From NCBI GenBank assembly GCA_024760905.1, contig CM045737.1, forward strand, positions 19,412,348 to 19,476,347: DNA of 64,000 nucleotides, written 5' to 3'. This document shows positions 1-13,515 of the stretch, one piece after another. The stretch's first letter is position 1. Every line of letters starts with the position of its first letter. The notes beneath the pieces are model-generated. The model did not search any database, had not been told where the DNA came from, and saw only the letters and a list, made by a program, of their open reading frames with translations. A program made the position numbers and the translations under genes. The DNA is from Plotosus lineatus. Its lineage: Eukaryota > Chordata > Actinopteri > Siluriformes > Plotosidae.

Positions 1-443
1 GATTATGGAGCAGATAGACTGGATTATGGAGAATGGAATTTCCCAAAAAAAGTAAAAAGAGATTATAGGTCTTTTGATTTGTTAAGTCTTCCAAGAAAAA
101 AGTGGCTTTTCATGTGATGATCACAGCCTTTTTTTATTATTAAAGGATGTGTTTGAAGCATACAAGTTTTGCTTCAGTACAACCTTTCAAAATTACTCTG
201 CCACACTTAGCCGCCTCAGTGTATTTAAAGGCCTTAACACCTGGTCTAATGATCATTTAAAGCAAGAACGACAGCTCTGATGAAAACCTCAGCGACAGGT
301 TCAAACCCTGGACAAATAAAGCAGTGATACCTATCGAGTGTTTCTGAAATATTGCACAATTAATATACATTTTTATACACTTTATCCGTGCGTGACATAT
401 TAATTGTCCACTTTCAACATTGCTTCCTTTTAATTTTTTTCAG
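1..443 (+). other. 3' part of the bmp2 intron preceding the last coding exon
   Basis: Non-coding sequence that ends in a polypyrimidine run and CAG at 441-443, a good splice acceptor. The acceptor falls where the human BMP2 gene has its intron between the two coding exons (phase 1, just before the SLEEL-like segment of the prodomain). The upstream exon with the signal peptide and first part of the prodomain lies outside the window. No repeat or second gene is seen here. Confidence 0.85.
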
Positions 444-1324
444 AGGCTTTGGAGGCCCTGTCCAACCTGAAAGGAAGGACCACACAGCAGCTATTTTTCA
501 ACCTCACTTCAGTCCAGGCAGAGGAGCACATCACGGCTGCAGAGCTACGTATCTACAGAGACCAGGTGCTCAGTGACTTTACTCAGAGCAACACCAGCCA
601 TGTTGGAGCCTTTCAGCGCCTTAACATTTTCGAGGTGTTTCGGCCAGCTCATTCCCCTTCACAGGAGCCTCTCACCAGACTTTTGGACACTCGTCTGGTT
701 CAGGACTCACACTCACGCTGGGAAAGCTTTGATGTAAGTTCTGCAGCAGCACGCTGGGCCACACAGCCACACAACAACCATGGTCTTCTAGTGGAGATTC
801 TGCACCCAGACGAGACCAATGATGGTGACAAAGCTCAGGAAAGCAGGAGTAGACATGTGAGGGTGAGCCGGTCCCTCCATGCTGATAACAATTCCTGGGC
901 TCAGGCTCGACCACTATTGGTCACTTATAGTCATAACGGCCAGGGTACTGCAACACTCCACAGAGAAAAGCGGCAGTTGAGACGTCCAAAACAGCGGCGC
1001 AAACAGCAGCGAGCCAACTGCCGCCGGCATCCACTCTATGTAGACTTTAGTGATGTGGGCTGGAACGTGTGGATTGTGGCACCACCGGGCTACCACGCCT
1101 TTTACTGCCAAGGCGAGTGCCCGTTCCCACTGTCAGACCATCTGAACTCCACCAACCATGCCATTGTGCAGACACTTGTGAACTCTGTGAACTCTAATGT
1201 GCCGCGGGCATGCTGCGTACCCACAGAGCTTAGTCCCATCTCTCTGCTCTATCTGGATGAGTATGAAAAGGTTGTCTTAAAGAACTATCAAGACATGGTG
1301 GTGGAGGGTTGTGGCTGCCGATGA
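444..1324 (+). CDS. bmp2: bone morphogenetic protein 2, last coding exon (partial, 5' exon outside window)
   Basis: Secreted TGF-beta superfamily ligand that acts as a cystine-linked dimer on BMP type I/II receptors in dorsoventral patterning and skeletogenesis. The exon opens with a split codon after the acceptor at 443 and reads to TGA at 1322-1324. Counting from the first TTG codon (449) as residue 1: most of the prodomain (about 1-175), an upstream minimal cleavage site RVSR (138-141), the furin site REKR (172-175), and a 116-residue mature ligand with a basic N-terminal stretch. The seven knot cysteines are at 191, 220, 224, 255, 256, 288 and 290; the conserved N-glycosylation site is NST at 233; the chain ends in GCGCR. 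REKRQ before a Lys/Arg-rich tail, and the 3' UTR, favour bmp2 over bmp4 or bmp16. Whether it is teleost bmp2a or bmp2b cannot be decided. Residue 207 is Val where human BMP2 has Asp (D30 of the mature ligand). There is no methionine start here; the true start is in the upstream exon. Confidence 0.95.
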
Positions 1325-2060
<736 letters not shown>

Positions 2061-3029
2061 CATTTGTTAAATGAAGAAATAGATGAGTACTGACTTCAAG
2101 CAGACTTGAAGCTGACTTCTACTCACTTATGAAACATTTCTCTTCTATGCACTGCTAAAATGTTGACTGAATGGATTTTCCTGATTATTAGATACCTCAG
2201 TTGTCCCTGTATCTTCTATTTCAGCAGTTTTGATTTTGAAATCTGGCACTGCCCCCTGCTTGGCTTCTCTGAGAGCTAATTTTTCCCACTCAGATTAATC
2301 CTGATCTGGCAGTAAATCACACTGACACTGGAGGTTCTTTACTTGAAAATCCTTTTTAGTCTAAGACCAGGCTTAAGAGATGTCTGAGCAGCTGGCTCTG
2401 CAAATTAGCTTATATAAACCAGAAAACCCACACCCAGTCCATGTCGTTTTTAAATGTTAAAGTGAGAGCTATGTAAAATGTTTAAGTCAAACATATCCTG
2501 GTGAGAGCAATCAGTCATTCGGACAGTTGGAAACGTGAGCGGCTGATAAAGACACAATGAAGGGCCTGAACCCTGCCATAAGTGAGCACTTCATTAATAA
2601 TCTCAGAAAGAAACAAAGGAGACGATCGGACCTGCTGTGATTGTTCATGCTGGGGCAGATTTTGCTGTGCTATTTCTTGGCAGAATCCCTGGATCATTGT
2701 TTAATCATATTACCACTGGAACCACCACCACCGCCACAACTGAGCCGCACTTAAGAATTATAAACAGTGACCACAATTATACACCTTCTATTCATTTATT
2801 ATGAAAATAGGTCTTAAATATTCAAGTCTTAATATTTAAATAATAAATTGTAGAGCAGACAGAAATATTTATATTGGAGAAAAACAAAACTATACAGATC
2901 CTGGGATGACTTGGTTATCTGGGAGATATATCTACAAACCGTTATATCTACTCAAAATTACAGCAGCAGCAAATTGAATAAACCCTAGATGGCTGAAATA
3001 GTCATTTAAGTGTTTGTTGTTGTTGCTGT

Positions 3030-3032
3030 TAA

Positions 3033-3080
<48 letters not shown>
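3030..3080. repeat. (ATT)n microsatellite
   Basis: About 17 uninterrupted ATT units following a short GTT-rich run. Confidence 0.95.
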
Positions 3081-3084
<4 letters not shown>

Positions 3085-6000
3085 ACCCCACACTATGCCA
3101 AAGTCTGATTGTTATTTCTGAGTTATGTTGATTTCTGTAATTGTTCTGAAGAACATATGATGCATGTTTAATTTCATATTTTGTTGTTCACACCAATCTC
3201 CATAAAACATGGTATATGTCTTACAATGTTGTCATATACACCCAACCATAATACTATATTGTCTGTGGACACTGCAGCTCTATTTACATCCAAAGGGCAC
3301 TGTTTTGCTTTAAAACCCTCGAAATAGATGTCTTTAATGAAAATTACATTTCATGCAACAATAAAAACCTGCATTTTTTTCATGGAACTCTATCAGGGAA
3401 CCAAGAGGGGAAACATGCTTTGGGAAACTTTTCGATTTAATGGTTGGCTTTTTACTGCAGCGAGTCCATAAAGCTTTAATTGAGTTGTGTGGGAATATGA
3501 CTCCCCTGCCATGTTTCACATTTAGCATGCATTTCTCCTGCTGCCTTGCCCTGTACTACCACATTAAGCTGCACATTTCCCACCCTCCACACTTCGAGTC
3601 TGCTTTTTTCAGGGGGAATGCCATGGAAGAGGTCAGGGTCACCCCAGATAGTCCCAAAGGGCGCAGTCCTAAAATCACTCTCTTGTAACATTAGCTGAAC
3701 AACCACGTCACTTCAACCTTATTTTATGAATTCTTCCCAGGAAGAATTTTTATGTGCCACACCGGACGTTTAATGTGTCTTTAGCAAGCTAATGACATGT
3801 TTATGGTAGGTAGGCGCTGAAAAATATGGTGATATAACTTACTTTGTGAAAAGAAATAAGAAGTGAATTTTACATTTGTATACTGATGTGCAGGATCACA
3901 CCGCCTGTGTCTCATAGGGTGGGTTTTCTTTTAGAAAAAACATGAAAAAAGCCCTGAATGAAATACAACCATAAGGATTTCCACACGTCAGGCTTAACGT
4001 CGGTTGGGAGTGATTCAGTTTGGAAAGGAACTGTAATTTGATTCGTCTCAGTAAGTGCAAACCACACTGAAAGTATCTGTAGTTCTTCTAACCAGACTCA
4101 TACAGCAGCAGAATCAGATTTCCAGATTTCCAGATTTCTGGCGGTTGAAGTTTGGAAAATATGCAGCATGAACCTTTGATGAAGTGAATCCGGCCTGGGC
4201 AGAATATGACTTCTGGCCACGCTCCAAGGGGATGCCGGCGTTTAGATCGGGTCTGCGGTCGATAGGAAGGCCTTTGTTATCCCACAGCGGCGTGCTAATT
4301 TGAGGTGTGGTTTGCTTTGCCTCTAAGAAAAGCATCCGTATGATGACGTCCAGCATACTTAGAAATGCGGCATCTGTGAAGTAGCTCAAAACACATCAAA
4401 AAGCCTTGTATCCACATTTTGGTAAGAGAGGAAAACACACACACAAATTACTTTTCCAGAATGAGTGAAAGACCCAGAAGCAAAGGTTCTAATCCCTGTA
4501 TCCTTTTGAACCACCCATTATTTTATTAAATTATTAGTTTTATGGTTTGTGTAAGTGTGTGGGTGATTGATGGTAGATGGAGTGTGTCTACCGGGTTGGA
4601 GGAAATGTCAGGAAATGATTCAGTATTATTTATGAAGTCTAATGTTTGTTTTTGTGTTTTTCCACTTCTCCCACTGGAACAGCAGATTATCCTCTCATCA
4701 AGGGTTCATCTAACAAAAACACCTCATGATAGATTCATTGCTACTACCTGGGGGCAGACTGAGCCAAAGCGTCACTTGATTTGGATAAAATCACATACAA
4801 TCTCACGAAAAAAAAAAAAAAAAAAAAATCCAAAAATCACCTGCTGCATTTATTCAACTGGTGGATGGTTGATAAATGTTTATGAGCTGATGACAGCGGA
4901 CATTCATAAAGTAACATGCAGCAATCAATCAGAATACTTTATGACAACTGAATAAATCGTCATATACAAGTTTATACAGATCTGATTAATCGCTAACATT
5001 TTTAGGGCCTACCATTTTGAGCTCGGTTTTACCTTCCTGCGAAACAGTTGTTTGCGCTAATCACCATGGCATCCACTCAGAATAGTGAGGAGTAATTTTG
5101 TCTTCCATATACAGACACGCAAACACACACTCCTACACCCATAGAGCAGGTGCCTTGTTGGAGGTGAGTCAGAGCACTCTCCCAGGCCCTTGTGGTCAAA
5201 CACAATGTTTGCTTTGATCTCATGCCAATTCAGTTGACTCATACCTCTAAATATGTGTTGTTGGGACACAGGCCTCTCTAACTCACCAATGAACCACATC
5301 CCTTATGTTCCCAAGGACCCCATTTAGTCAAGTCTGGTTTCATTTCCTTAGATCCACTGGTGTATTGTCACCATAGCAGCATAGTGCGTTTGCTGCATGA
5401 AAGCAATTTGGACTTTGCTTGTAAAAGCTGTGCGGAGCATGTCTCTGTTAGGACAGTCAATCTGAACCAGGGCGCAAACAGATGGCCAGAGCACACAGTC
5501 TTTAGGCTGTTGGTTCCTACAGGGCAGCTGGAGAGCAGTGCTGAACGTAGTTGGTGGTCTAGCTGGTGTGTCTGTTCTATGTCCTTAAAAGAGCTTTAGT
5601 GATATATGTAGGTTCTTACGACTGAGACGGTATGGTGTTGCCCGCTCTACACGTAAGACCAATCATAACATCTTTAAAGCTTTTTTTGTGTCTAGGTATA
5701 CACTACGGCAACGAATGCGAATCAGCTGCGGATGTTTGTAGGCAATTAGCTGTGTCATAAGTGAGCTGGGTATGATTCACCTCCTCGATATTTACGATTT
5801 TTCGGAAATCAGTCATCCTTTAGAGTAATGTATTGATGATCTCTAGTTTTCTCACCTGTAATCATGTGACTCAAGCCACACTAATCCTTGAAGGAACCAA
5901 AACAAAGTAAAGCAAAACAGTATTCATGATTGAATGTCATTACTGTGCCTGATAAGTCTTCACCGTACTGGAGTACGTCATCTACAGATCCTACCAGTAG

Positions 6001-6686
6001 ATGGCATTAACCAGTCTCTCAAAGAAAGTCTCTCTTTTTTTGTTGTTGTTGTTAGAGGGGCTATGTACACCACTGATAGAAAGTGAGTCGTATTTTAGAT
6101 GGTTGGATATAAGATGCAATTTTGAACAATTCTATTCTTACTTAAAATCAAGAATTAGCTAATTTTACACGAAGTATAATATGTATTATATCTTTGTTCG
6201 GGTTATCGTCCACCTCATAGAAAAAAAAAAATTGGGACAGAGTTTAGGATAAACAATTTGGTGAACAGTCTGTGTTGAAATCATTCTTTGAACAGAACAC
6301 CGCTCACTCGCTCGTTGTTGGTGGCCTAGCATGAGAACCTGGTCTTGAACCTGCTGCTTAGAATTGATTAGCATGAGTAGCATGAGGCTGCAGGCTTCTG
6401 CAATGCTAAGGAGGGGGGTCCGTTTTCTTGGGTGGTATGGTGTTAATTCCTTCTCCACAAGTTTTCCATTAGTATAACAGGCTTCATATGAAGCACTGAG
6501 TGATGCTGGTCAGGGACACATGCCATCCCAGCCATGGCTGATTCATGGCATTCGTCATTTAGTGTCAGTTGGAGTCAGATTTCACTACACTTGTTTATGA
6601 TTAAGTGATGCCATTGTATACAATGCCATTCGTGAAATATCATCATGGATGTCCTGAAAACCAGGAATCTGACTGTTGCTGGTGGT

Positions 6687-6724
<38 letters not shown>
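6687..6724. repeat. (GT)n microsatellite
   Basis: Uninterrupted TG dinucleotides followed by a G-rich imperfect tail to about 6736. Confidence 0.95.
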
Positions 6725-6728
<4 letters not shown>

Positions 6729-7378
6729 TGGGGGGTGACGACGACACCCCAGTGTTATAGTAATGTGTGTGAACCTGTAAGACGTTTATCATCATTTTTA
6801 CATTCTAAGATACGTAGAGTCTGTGAATGTTAATTGTATCAAGGTTAATCTGTTGAATTCATTAGCTCGTAATGATTGCTCTAGAGGGGAAATGAACTAG
6901 GAATTTCTGGGAAGTTCTAATGCCTTCTTCAGGTCAACCTAACATCAGCTCTTAAAGTGTGTTTATACAAGTCTGGGTCTGCTTCACCGATGCTTGCATG
7001 TAAGAATGAGTGAATGTCCTTGTATATGCATTTAAGGTAAGAGATAGATGGCTACCTGCCTGCCTAACCTCACCTTACTTCCTCTGAGTCACTCCGTGTT
7101 CCTGGCTCAGAGTCTGCTTGTTGTTTGAGTGTCATGGCAGCTTTCCACTACTGCCTATGAAATACAAACATCTGGCTATAACATCCTAAGTGAACTGAGC
7201 TGGGTGCCAGCACTCTCCTCCAGTCTCCCCAATCAGCCCAAATATAACTATGAGTGCTGCTGCATTCTGGTGCTGAATTTATTGACTTTACTGTGAGCGG
7301 ATGAGTGTCTCATTCGAAAGAGTGAGACTTTGTTTTGTTGTAACCGTGAATGGTACAAAAATACACCACGAGATTCCG

Positions 7379-7380
<2 letters not shown>

Positions 7381-7414
<34 letters not shown>
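7381..7414. repeat. (GT)n microsatellite
   Basis: About 17 uninterrupted GT units in otherwise unique sequence. Confidence 0.95.
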
Positions 7415-7417
<3 letters not shown>

Positions 7418-10400
7418 GGAACAGTTTAAGCTCAGGATCGCCAAAGACAACACAATAAATAGACAAGGCCGAAGGGTTTAAAGCTACAAGCAAATGAAAA
7501 TATCATATGGAAACAATATGTACTTTTCAGTATTTTCTCTTCCTTTTTCTGGTTTGAAAGTAGCCATATTTTCTTTTCTTTTGGTACGTTTTTGGCACGA
7601 ACCACTGATAAATACCCATAATTCACGTGGTAGTTAAACTTGACATGTCCAAGTTGACACTTCAACGGTTATGTTTGTGAACAGACAGGAAATGCCAGAG
7701 AACGGCTGTCAGTAAATGAGCATGAGAGTATCAGTGGGTTAGAGGTCAAAGGTGAACATAAGGGGGCAATGGGTATACTTCAACATTCATTTCCCTTCTA
7801 CTTCATCCACTGAGCATGGGGAGCATCGCTTTTTCATTTCTCCTCTTTCATTTGGTTCCGCCCCATTTGTCCATGCTGGGCGCCTGTTGACAGCAAGGGC
7901 AGTGCTAATAGTCTGGTGTGGGAAAGTTAGCATTGTGTCTGGGCCATTCTGCCCATTGGAATCTATTTGACAGAGCTGTTGAAAGATTACATATCCATAT
8001 TCTGACCTGACAGAAAGAACAGAAATATTTGGATAGGGCTCCGCAGCAGCATTTTCTTTACTTGATTGCGATATACAACTCCTTTGCTTTTATGGTTTGG
8101 TAATTGCCCATGTTGGGCATCTGCATTAAGATGTACAAACCCTCTGTGAAGCTAAGATGTTTGGAGAAGGTTGCATTCAAATCCGAAAAGGACCATAAAT
8201 ACTTCTGGTCAATAAACAGAAGTAGAAAAATCTATGGTTATTGATTTATTTAAAATAATAGACTGGATCTCTCCGTGCATATTCTTACCTCTTTAGCAGG
8301 ACGTACCAGAACTTCTCACAGCTCATGCAATTGTACATCATGTTCTAAGGTCCACTTACATTCCTACAAACATTTAGACCAGAGTGACATGGTTGTGTAT
8401 GGCATTAGAGAACATAAATCCTATAGGTCAATTGAGACCATTTTGTAAACAGCAGACATTTATAACAGCGGTAAGTATTTGCAGTGGTTATAAACAATCC
8501 TGACCATCTTGGCTTCAGCCTGTGCCATCACTGCTCAAACACGAAGCATTTGTTGACTGCGACATAAAATAGTTCTGTTGGGTTTTGGGTTTCCAGTGAG
8601 GGAGCTGGGCTTGAGTATATTGACTCCATGTGGGGAAGACGGTTTTAATCGGACCGTTGCCCACATGTCTTCCTGTTTCTAATTTGAAGCTGTGGTGGTT
8701 TTGTCCTTCGGCCAGCAGCCTCTCATCCACCGAGTGTCCATTTCCTCTGAAGTGAATAGTAGCAGGTGTGTTGGCATGACTTTTGGAGAACAGTGTTCTG
8801 AATGGCCTGTGTATTTTTCTCTCTCCTTTTCTCGTTCCACTTTCTTTCCTTCGTTATGCTGTATTTCTTTCTCTCTTCCTTACTCATAAGCCACCATTTA
8901 AACCCACAGTAGGTTGCAATAACAAAAAGTAAATTGTGAAAAAGATCACCATAAACAAATCACACAAGCTACTTTGAGGAGCATTACGTACTTTTTGCCC
9001 TTGTATTTTGAAAGATATTCATTTTGACTGGAACTGCCTCGTGATGACAGATGTAATAAAAGTGCCTCCATGTAGCATATACACCCATCTCCACCTCCTT
9101 GTATGACTTCAGAGTTGGGGAGGAGAAGCCATCCACAGTGACAAACAGGCTTGTCGTCTCCCTCAGAAGAGCCGACCTCTACTCAGGAAGCGTAAAATAG
9201 ATAATTAACCTGTTCAAGCTCATTACGTCCAGTAAAAGCACACAGACAACTGCGTCTGAGCTCAGCTGCACACCCGTGTGTCCTCTGTAAGCGAGTCACT
9301 ATCGTACTCTTGATGAAGCAAACGGAATTAACCCCTGAGACCTTTCCTTTAACTCCCACTGTGTTTCCCAAAACCTGAGTCCTATTGATGGATCTCTTAA
9401 ATTACAGTTGCTTTTAACCAGAATTCACAGCTGTTGCATTGAATCACTTCCTGTATGTCAGGGTTATAGGAGGAAAGTGAGTCTGAGGGAGGTCGAAAAT
9501 CCTACGAAACTTTGATGTTTTCTTGTTTGGGGTCTTCTCATCTTGTTTAGATAAACAACTGCCTGAATGATCAGAGTTTTGTGTAAGTTATCATTTGGTG
9601 AACATTGTTTGAAGTGTTCGAATATTGTGCTGCTGAACTTTACGATAGGTGAAAGAGTTTTGTAGCCGTTTCCTACAAATGTAGCATAAACAGTGAACTA
9701 ATTCAACATTCATTCAGTCGAACAAGCGAACACACCAGGAGTGATTTAATCTCTCACATGATTAGTGGCCGGCTTTACTCACAATCTGATAAAGAATTCA
9801 TTTTGCATGCAGAGTGGGCATCCGGTTCTGCTGTAAACATAGCCAACTTTTCTTTTCATCTCTGAAAGATTCCAGGTTTCCCCTAATGTGTTGGGGCTTA
9901 AATCAATAGGGAATATGGAAACACATTAATCTTCTTGCTAGGTCTTTCACAGCTTTGAAATAGGAGAGCTATAAACAAGACCCTCGGAGGAACCGTATCA
10001 TGGAGCATGTTCAGGTGTACTTTAACTATGCCAGCTTCTAAAATGAAGTATTTAATAGTGCTCTGCTTCAAAGTAAATGAATGTGATGAAATCATCTCAG
10101 TGTTGTTCGAGTAAAGTCGAGTCATTGCTTGGAAGACCAAAATTTTATTCTCCTATATATTCCCCTCAAATCTACCCATCACTTGCACCTCAACTTCCTC
10201 GACTTTCATCTGGCTCAGAATAGACCTGGGGACCGTCTGCTTAATTGTACTGCATTGTCTGCTCTTTGTTCTCTTATCCTGCAGTGAAGAAAGCTTGCCG
10301 AAATTTCATCTGCCACATCACAGGACCCTATTAACCTCTGACCCCTGTTCAGTGCGTATGGATCCTCACACCCAACCCTGGGCCCATTAACAAGTTGTGG

Positions 10401-13141
10401 CAGTGCAAAAAAAAGCTATTTTGATGAGCTGTAATCACTGCTAAGTGACAGTAGACAAAGATATTCTTTGTTTATGGAAAGGCAAAATAAGGCTAAGTGC
10501 CCTGTGCTAATAATTCCTAAAAATCTGGGGGGAAAAAAAAAAAAAAAAAAAAAGATCAAGTGCAACATCATTGTGTTAGCTCCGAGCTAGGCTTGTGGTA
10601 GCAAATGTTTGAAAATGTGAGATAATGAGATGTGGATTTTGGATGACAGCACCCAATTATGTGCTCCAGATGGATGTGCTATGCACTAGTTAGGGCATTG
10701 TGACGCCAGTGCTTTCCCTTTCTGAGCCTCGATGAAACCTCCCCCAGGCCGAGAGTGCATAATGAGTTTATGTTAACTAGAAAAAGGTCAGGGGCCAATA
10801 CAGGCTGTGGCATTTTCTTTAAGGCAGAGCACTGTAGCGCAGGTGCTGCCATGAGGTCATTTAGTCCAGGCCTGCCAGCACTCAGCGTACAGCCCTGTCA
10901 CAAAGCTATGGGAAACAAGGCACTGTTTGTTCTCAAAGTGCATCCAACTTGATTGATTCTGTGAACCGGACATGTCATCTTCTTGAGATATTGGCAGCTA
11001 GGGAGTAGATATACTTCAGGAGAGCTAAATATATCAGGATGTATGCATAATCCCCTGTGTTGTTTTCGTTTTGTGGTTTAGCCGAAATTAAATTCCGAGG
11101 TAGGCCTCTGTTCCGAGGGTTTTCAAAGGCTTTCGTAGAGGATACATTAGGCTTTAAAAATGTCTCTCGAAAAGCTCAAGCTTATTTTTGTTTGAAAAAG
11201 TATCCCACCTCTCATAAAATTCCAACATAATAAAGTTCTGTTCATCACTTGGGGGGGGGTTTCGGTTCCCCTTGATGCATGGCTGCCACTGTGGCTGTTT
11301 CGCGTATGTCATAACTTTGTAAAAGTGTAAATGATAAAGGAAAGGAAACATCAGTGCCCTGTTAATTCTCAGTCAACCCACTCATTCAAAATATTCGTTT
11401 TAGGATTGTCTAGCTGACCGGTTACTCACCTGTTAATATTTAAAAATCTGATGTCAAGCATGTGTGGCATGAGAGTATTTTAATACCAACTTGTTGCTCT
11501 GTGATTATGGGATTGAAAACAGCCTATCAGAAGCAGAGTGAGTGATGTGGCATGGTCTGGCTCGCTTGCCTCTCTCCTCTCACTAACTAATGGGAGGCCC
11601 GTAATGACATCACCACACATCCTTTTGGAAAAGCCTCTCTGGCAATAAAGAGCAGTGGAAAAAATACCCTCAAATTAATTAGTCCTGTATTGTGGAAACC
11701 TTTAACCAAACAGCACTTTGTTGCTTTAACATAGCGCTAACATAATAGATATAATGAAAAAGAATTTCACGTGTTCCCATAATTTAACCGTTGAGTTTGC
11801 ATGAGGTCATTGGTTAGCCATTAAAATAAAATTTCCTTTTTTGACATGTAAAAAGGTTAGTTTTTAAACCCACTCCTATGGCTACGTCCACATCATCTTT
11901 GGGCTATCCCACTCACCGCACATGAAACTATGTTGAGAATGAAAGAAAGTAGGCCCTTCGCTATCCAAACTGCATTTGAATAGACAAAACACTGTTATTT
12001 CACAATATTCCAAATAAAACAGTGCTGGTGAAAATAGAACTGCTCCATAAGCCGACTGTTCCTGTATAACCAACCTTATTTCACATTGATTTAAGAGGAA
12101 TTGTTTGAATATATAGGGCAACACCTGCAGCTGATTCTTTGTCACAGTAAACGTCTTTGTTCCCACACTTGGTCGCCTCTCCTGCTCTTGTCCTCACAGG
12201 ATCAAGCATGTGACTTTGTGGATGAACACCTGCAAAACACAAGGAGATTGTTGGGCAATGACAGACCTCTGAACCTAGCAGGCGAAGGAGAACCAGGGCC
12301 TAGTTTGGCCCTGCTCGGTGTGGTATCACTCTGGTCAATGGGCCTGTTTTTGGCTGCACTTGCTTACTGTTCCATGAAATGCGCCTCTGGAACAGTGCAA
12401 ACTTCACTGAAACAGACCGGACACTGTTAGGCAACAGTGCTCTCTTTGTGTGGAATTGTCAAGGCTGGCCTTTTCCTGATGTTCCTCCCTTTCTTCAGAA
12501 CTTCAGCTGTGAGCAAACAAAAGCAAACTACAACACTATGTGTTGCCATGCAGCTAGCCATGTTTGAATGTATGGCTATTACAAGAGTTGCTATTTTTAC
12601 CAACAACTTTTTATTTATGCAAATAAAACAATCAGCAACTGAATGCCCCAAGATAATATATTACATCAGGACTAGTGACACTTCATAACTTCGAGCTACA
12701 ACTAAAGCATGGTGTGTAATGTCTTCAGATTTCTAATGCTCGCCATTTTATTCCATGAATAATCCATAGATAGCTCAACATGTTGGTGTATTTTCACTTT
12801 GATAACAATTCCCTTCATTACCCACAATTCCATGAATATGGGAATTTAACTCTTGATTCATCTCTATCTAAAGAGATTGATGCAGCAGTGCTTTAGTCTT
12901 TTTCTGTCCAGCTCAATCACCTCATCATTTGTAAACTTTTTTTTTAACGACATCACTTTGGAAAGTTTTGGCAATCAATTCTTCATCATGTTATGTTTCC
13001 CACTGTAGATTTTTGGGAGCTGTCAGTAAAACTTTCGATCATGACTCTCATATGAATAACTGGTTCAGCAGATGATTGACTGAGTGAGTGAAATAACTGT
13101 TTATTCTTCCATCAAATGGCCACTAGACCTCAGTGCAGGAG

Positions 13142-13510
13142 TCTGTCTTCCTTTCGGCATTTTCCCTTTTTTTTTTTTTTTTTACTCGGGAGTCGCCACA
13201 GCGAATCATCTGATTCACACGTTTGATTTGGCAGAGGTTTTTACGTCGGATGCCCTTCCTGTCACAACCCTTTTTAGTAAGGGACAGAAACACGCTGACG
13301 ACTTTACAGCCTACTCTTTACGAAAGTCAGCAATGGTTCTTTTACATGCCTCTCACCATAGACAGTGAGAGACATGGCCCGCCTTTGATAACCCAGTTAG
13401 CTGCACTGGGGGGGACACACACACAGTGACAACCTTGTGAAGAGTGGGACTCGAACCCCCAACCTTTGGATCAGCGATCCAGCGCCCTATCCCACTAGAC
13501 CACCACTGCA
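13142..13510 (-). mobile_element. tRNA-derived SINE with RTE-type tail (family A', minus strand)
   Basis: Read on the minus strand: a tRNA-like head with A-box-like GGTCTAGTGGGATA and B-box-like GGGTTCGAGTCC, then a body shared with all family A copies (GTGCAGCTAACTGGGTTATC), then a tail with GGAAGGGCATCCGACGTAAA and GATGATTCGCTGTGGCGACT, the latter matching the 3' end of the RTE LINE in this window. Flanking TGCAGGAG at 13134-13141 and 13508-13515 is a likely target duplication. A poly(T) run of about 18 bases lies in the tail. Confidence 0.85.
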
Positions 13511-13515
13511 GGAGA

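Larger units (their letters stand above)
2061..12960. other. repeat-poor non-coding flank downstream of bmp2
   Basis: About 11 kb with no recognisable exon, RNA gene or interspersed repeat. It contains only short simple repeats: (ATT)n at about 3030-3080, poly(A) at 4807-4828 and 10531-10553, and (GT)n at about 6687-6724 and 7381-7414. Reading frames are short, lack family resemblance and have no splice context. Mixed-composition stretches such as 2480-2700, with TAAT-rich segments, look like candidate conserved non-coding elements, but this is inference. BMP2 is known to be controlled by distant 3' enhancers in mammals, so a regulatory role is plausible. Confidence 0.6.

Noticed and set aside
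444..1324. bmp4 or bmp16 instead of bmp2
   Set aside because: REKRQ cleavage context, BMP2-type 3' UTR blocks and linkage to plcb1 favour bmp2.
4800..4960. Processed pseudogene suggested by a poly(A) run
   Set aside because: No upstream coding similarity or target duplication around the A-run.
12101..12430. 109-codon frame as a possible exon or gene
   Set aside because: No domain, no family resemblance, and no convincing splice signals or codon bias.
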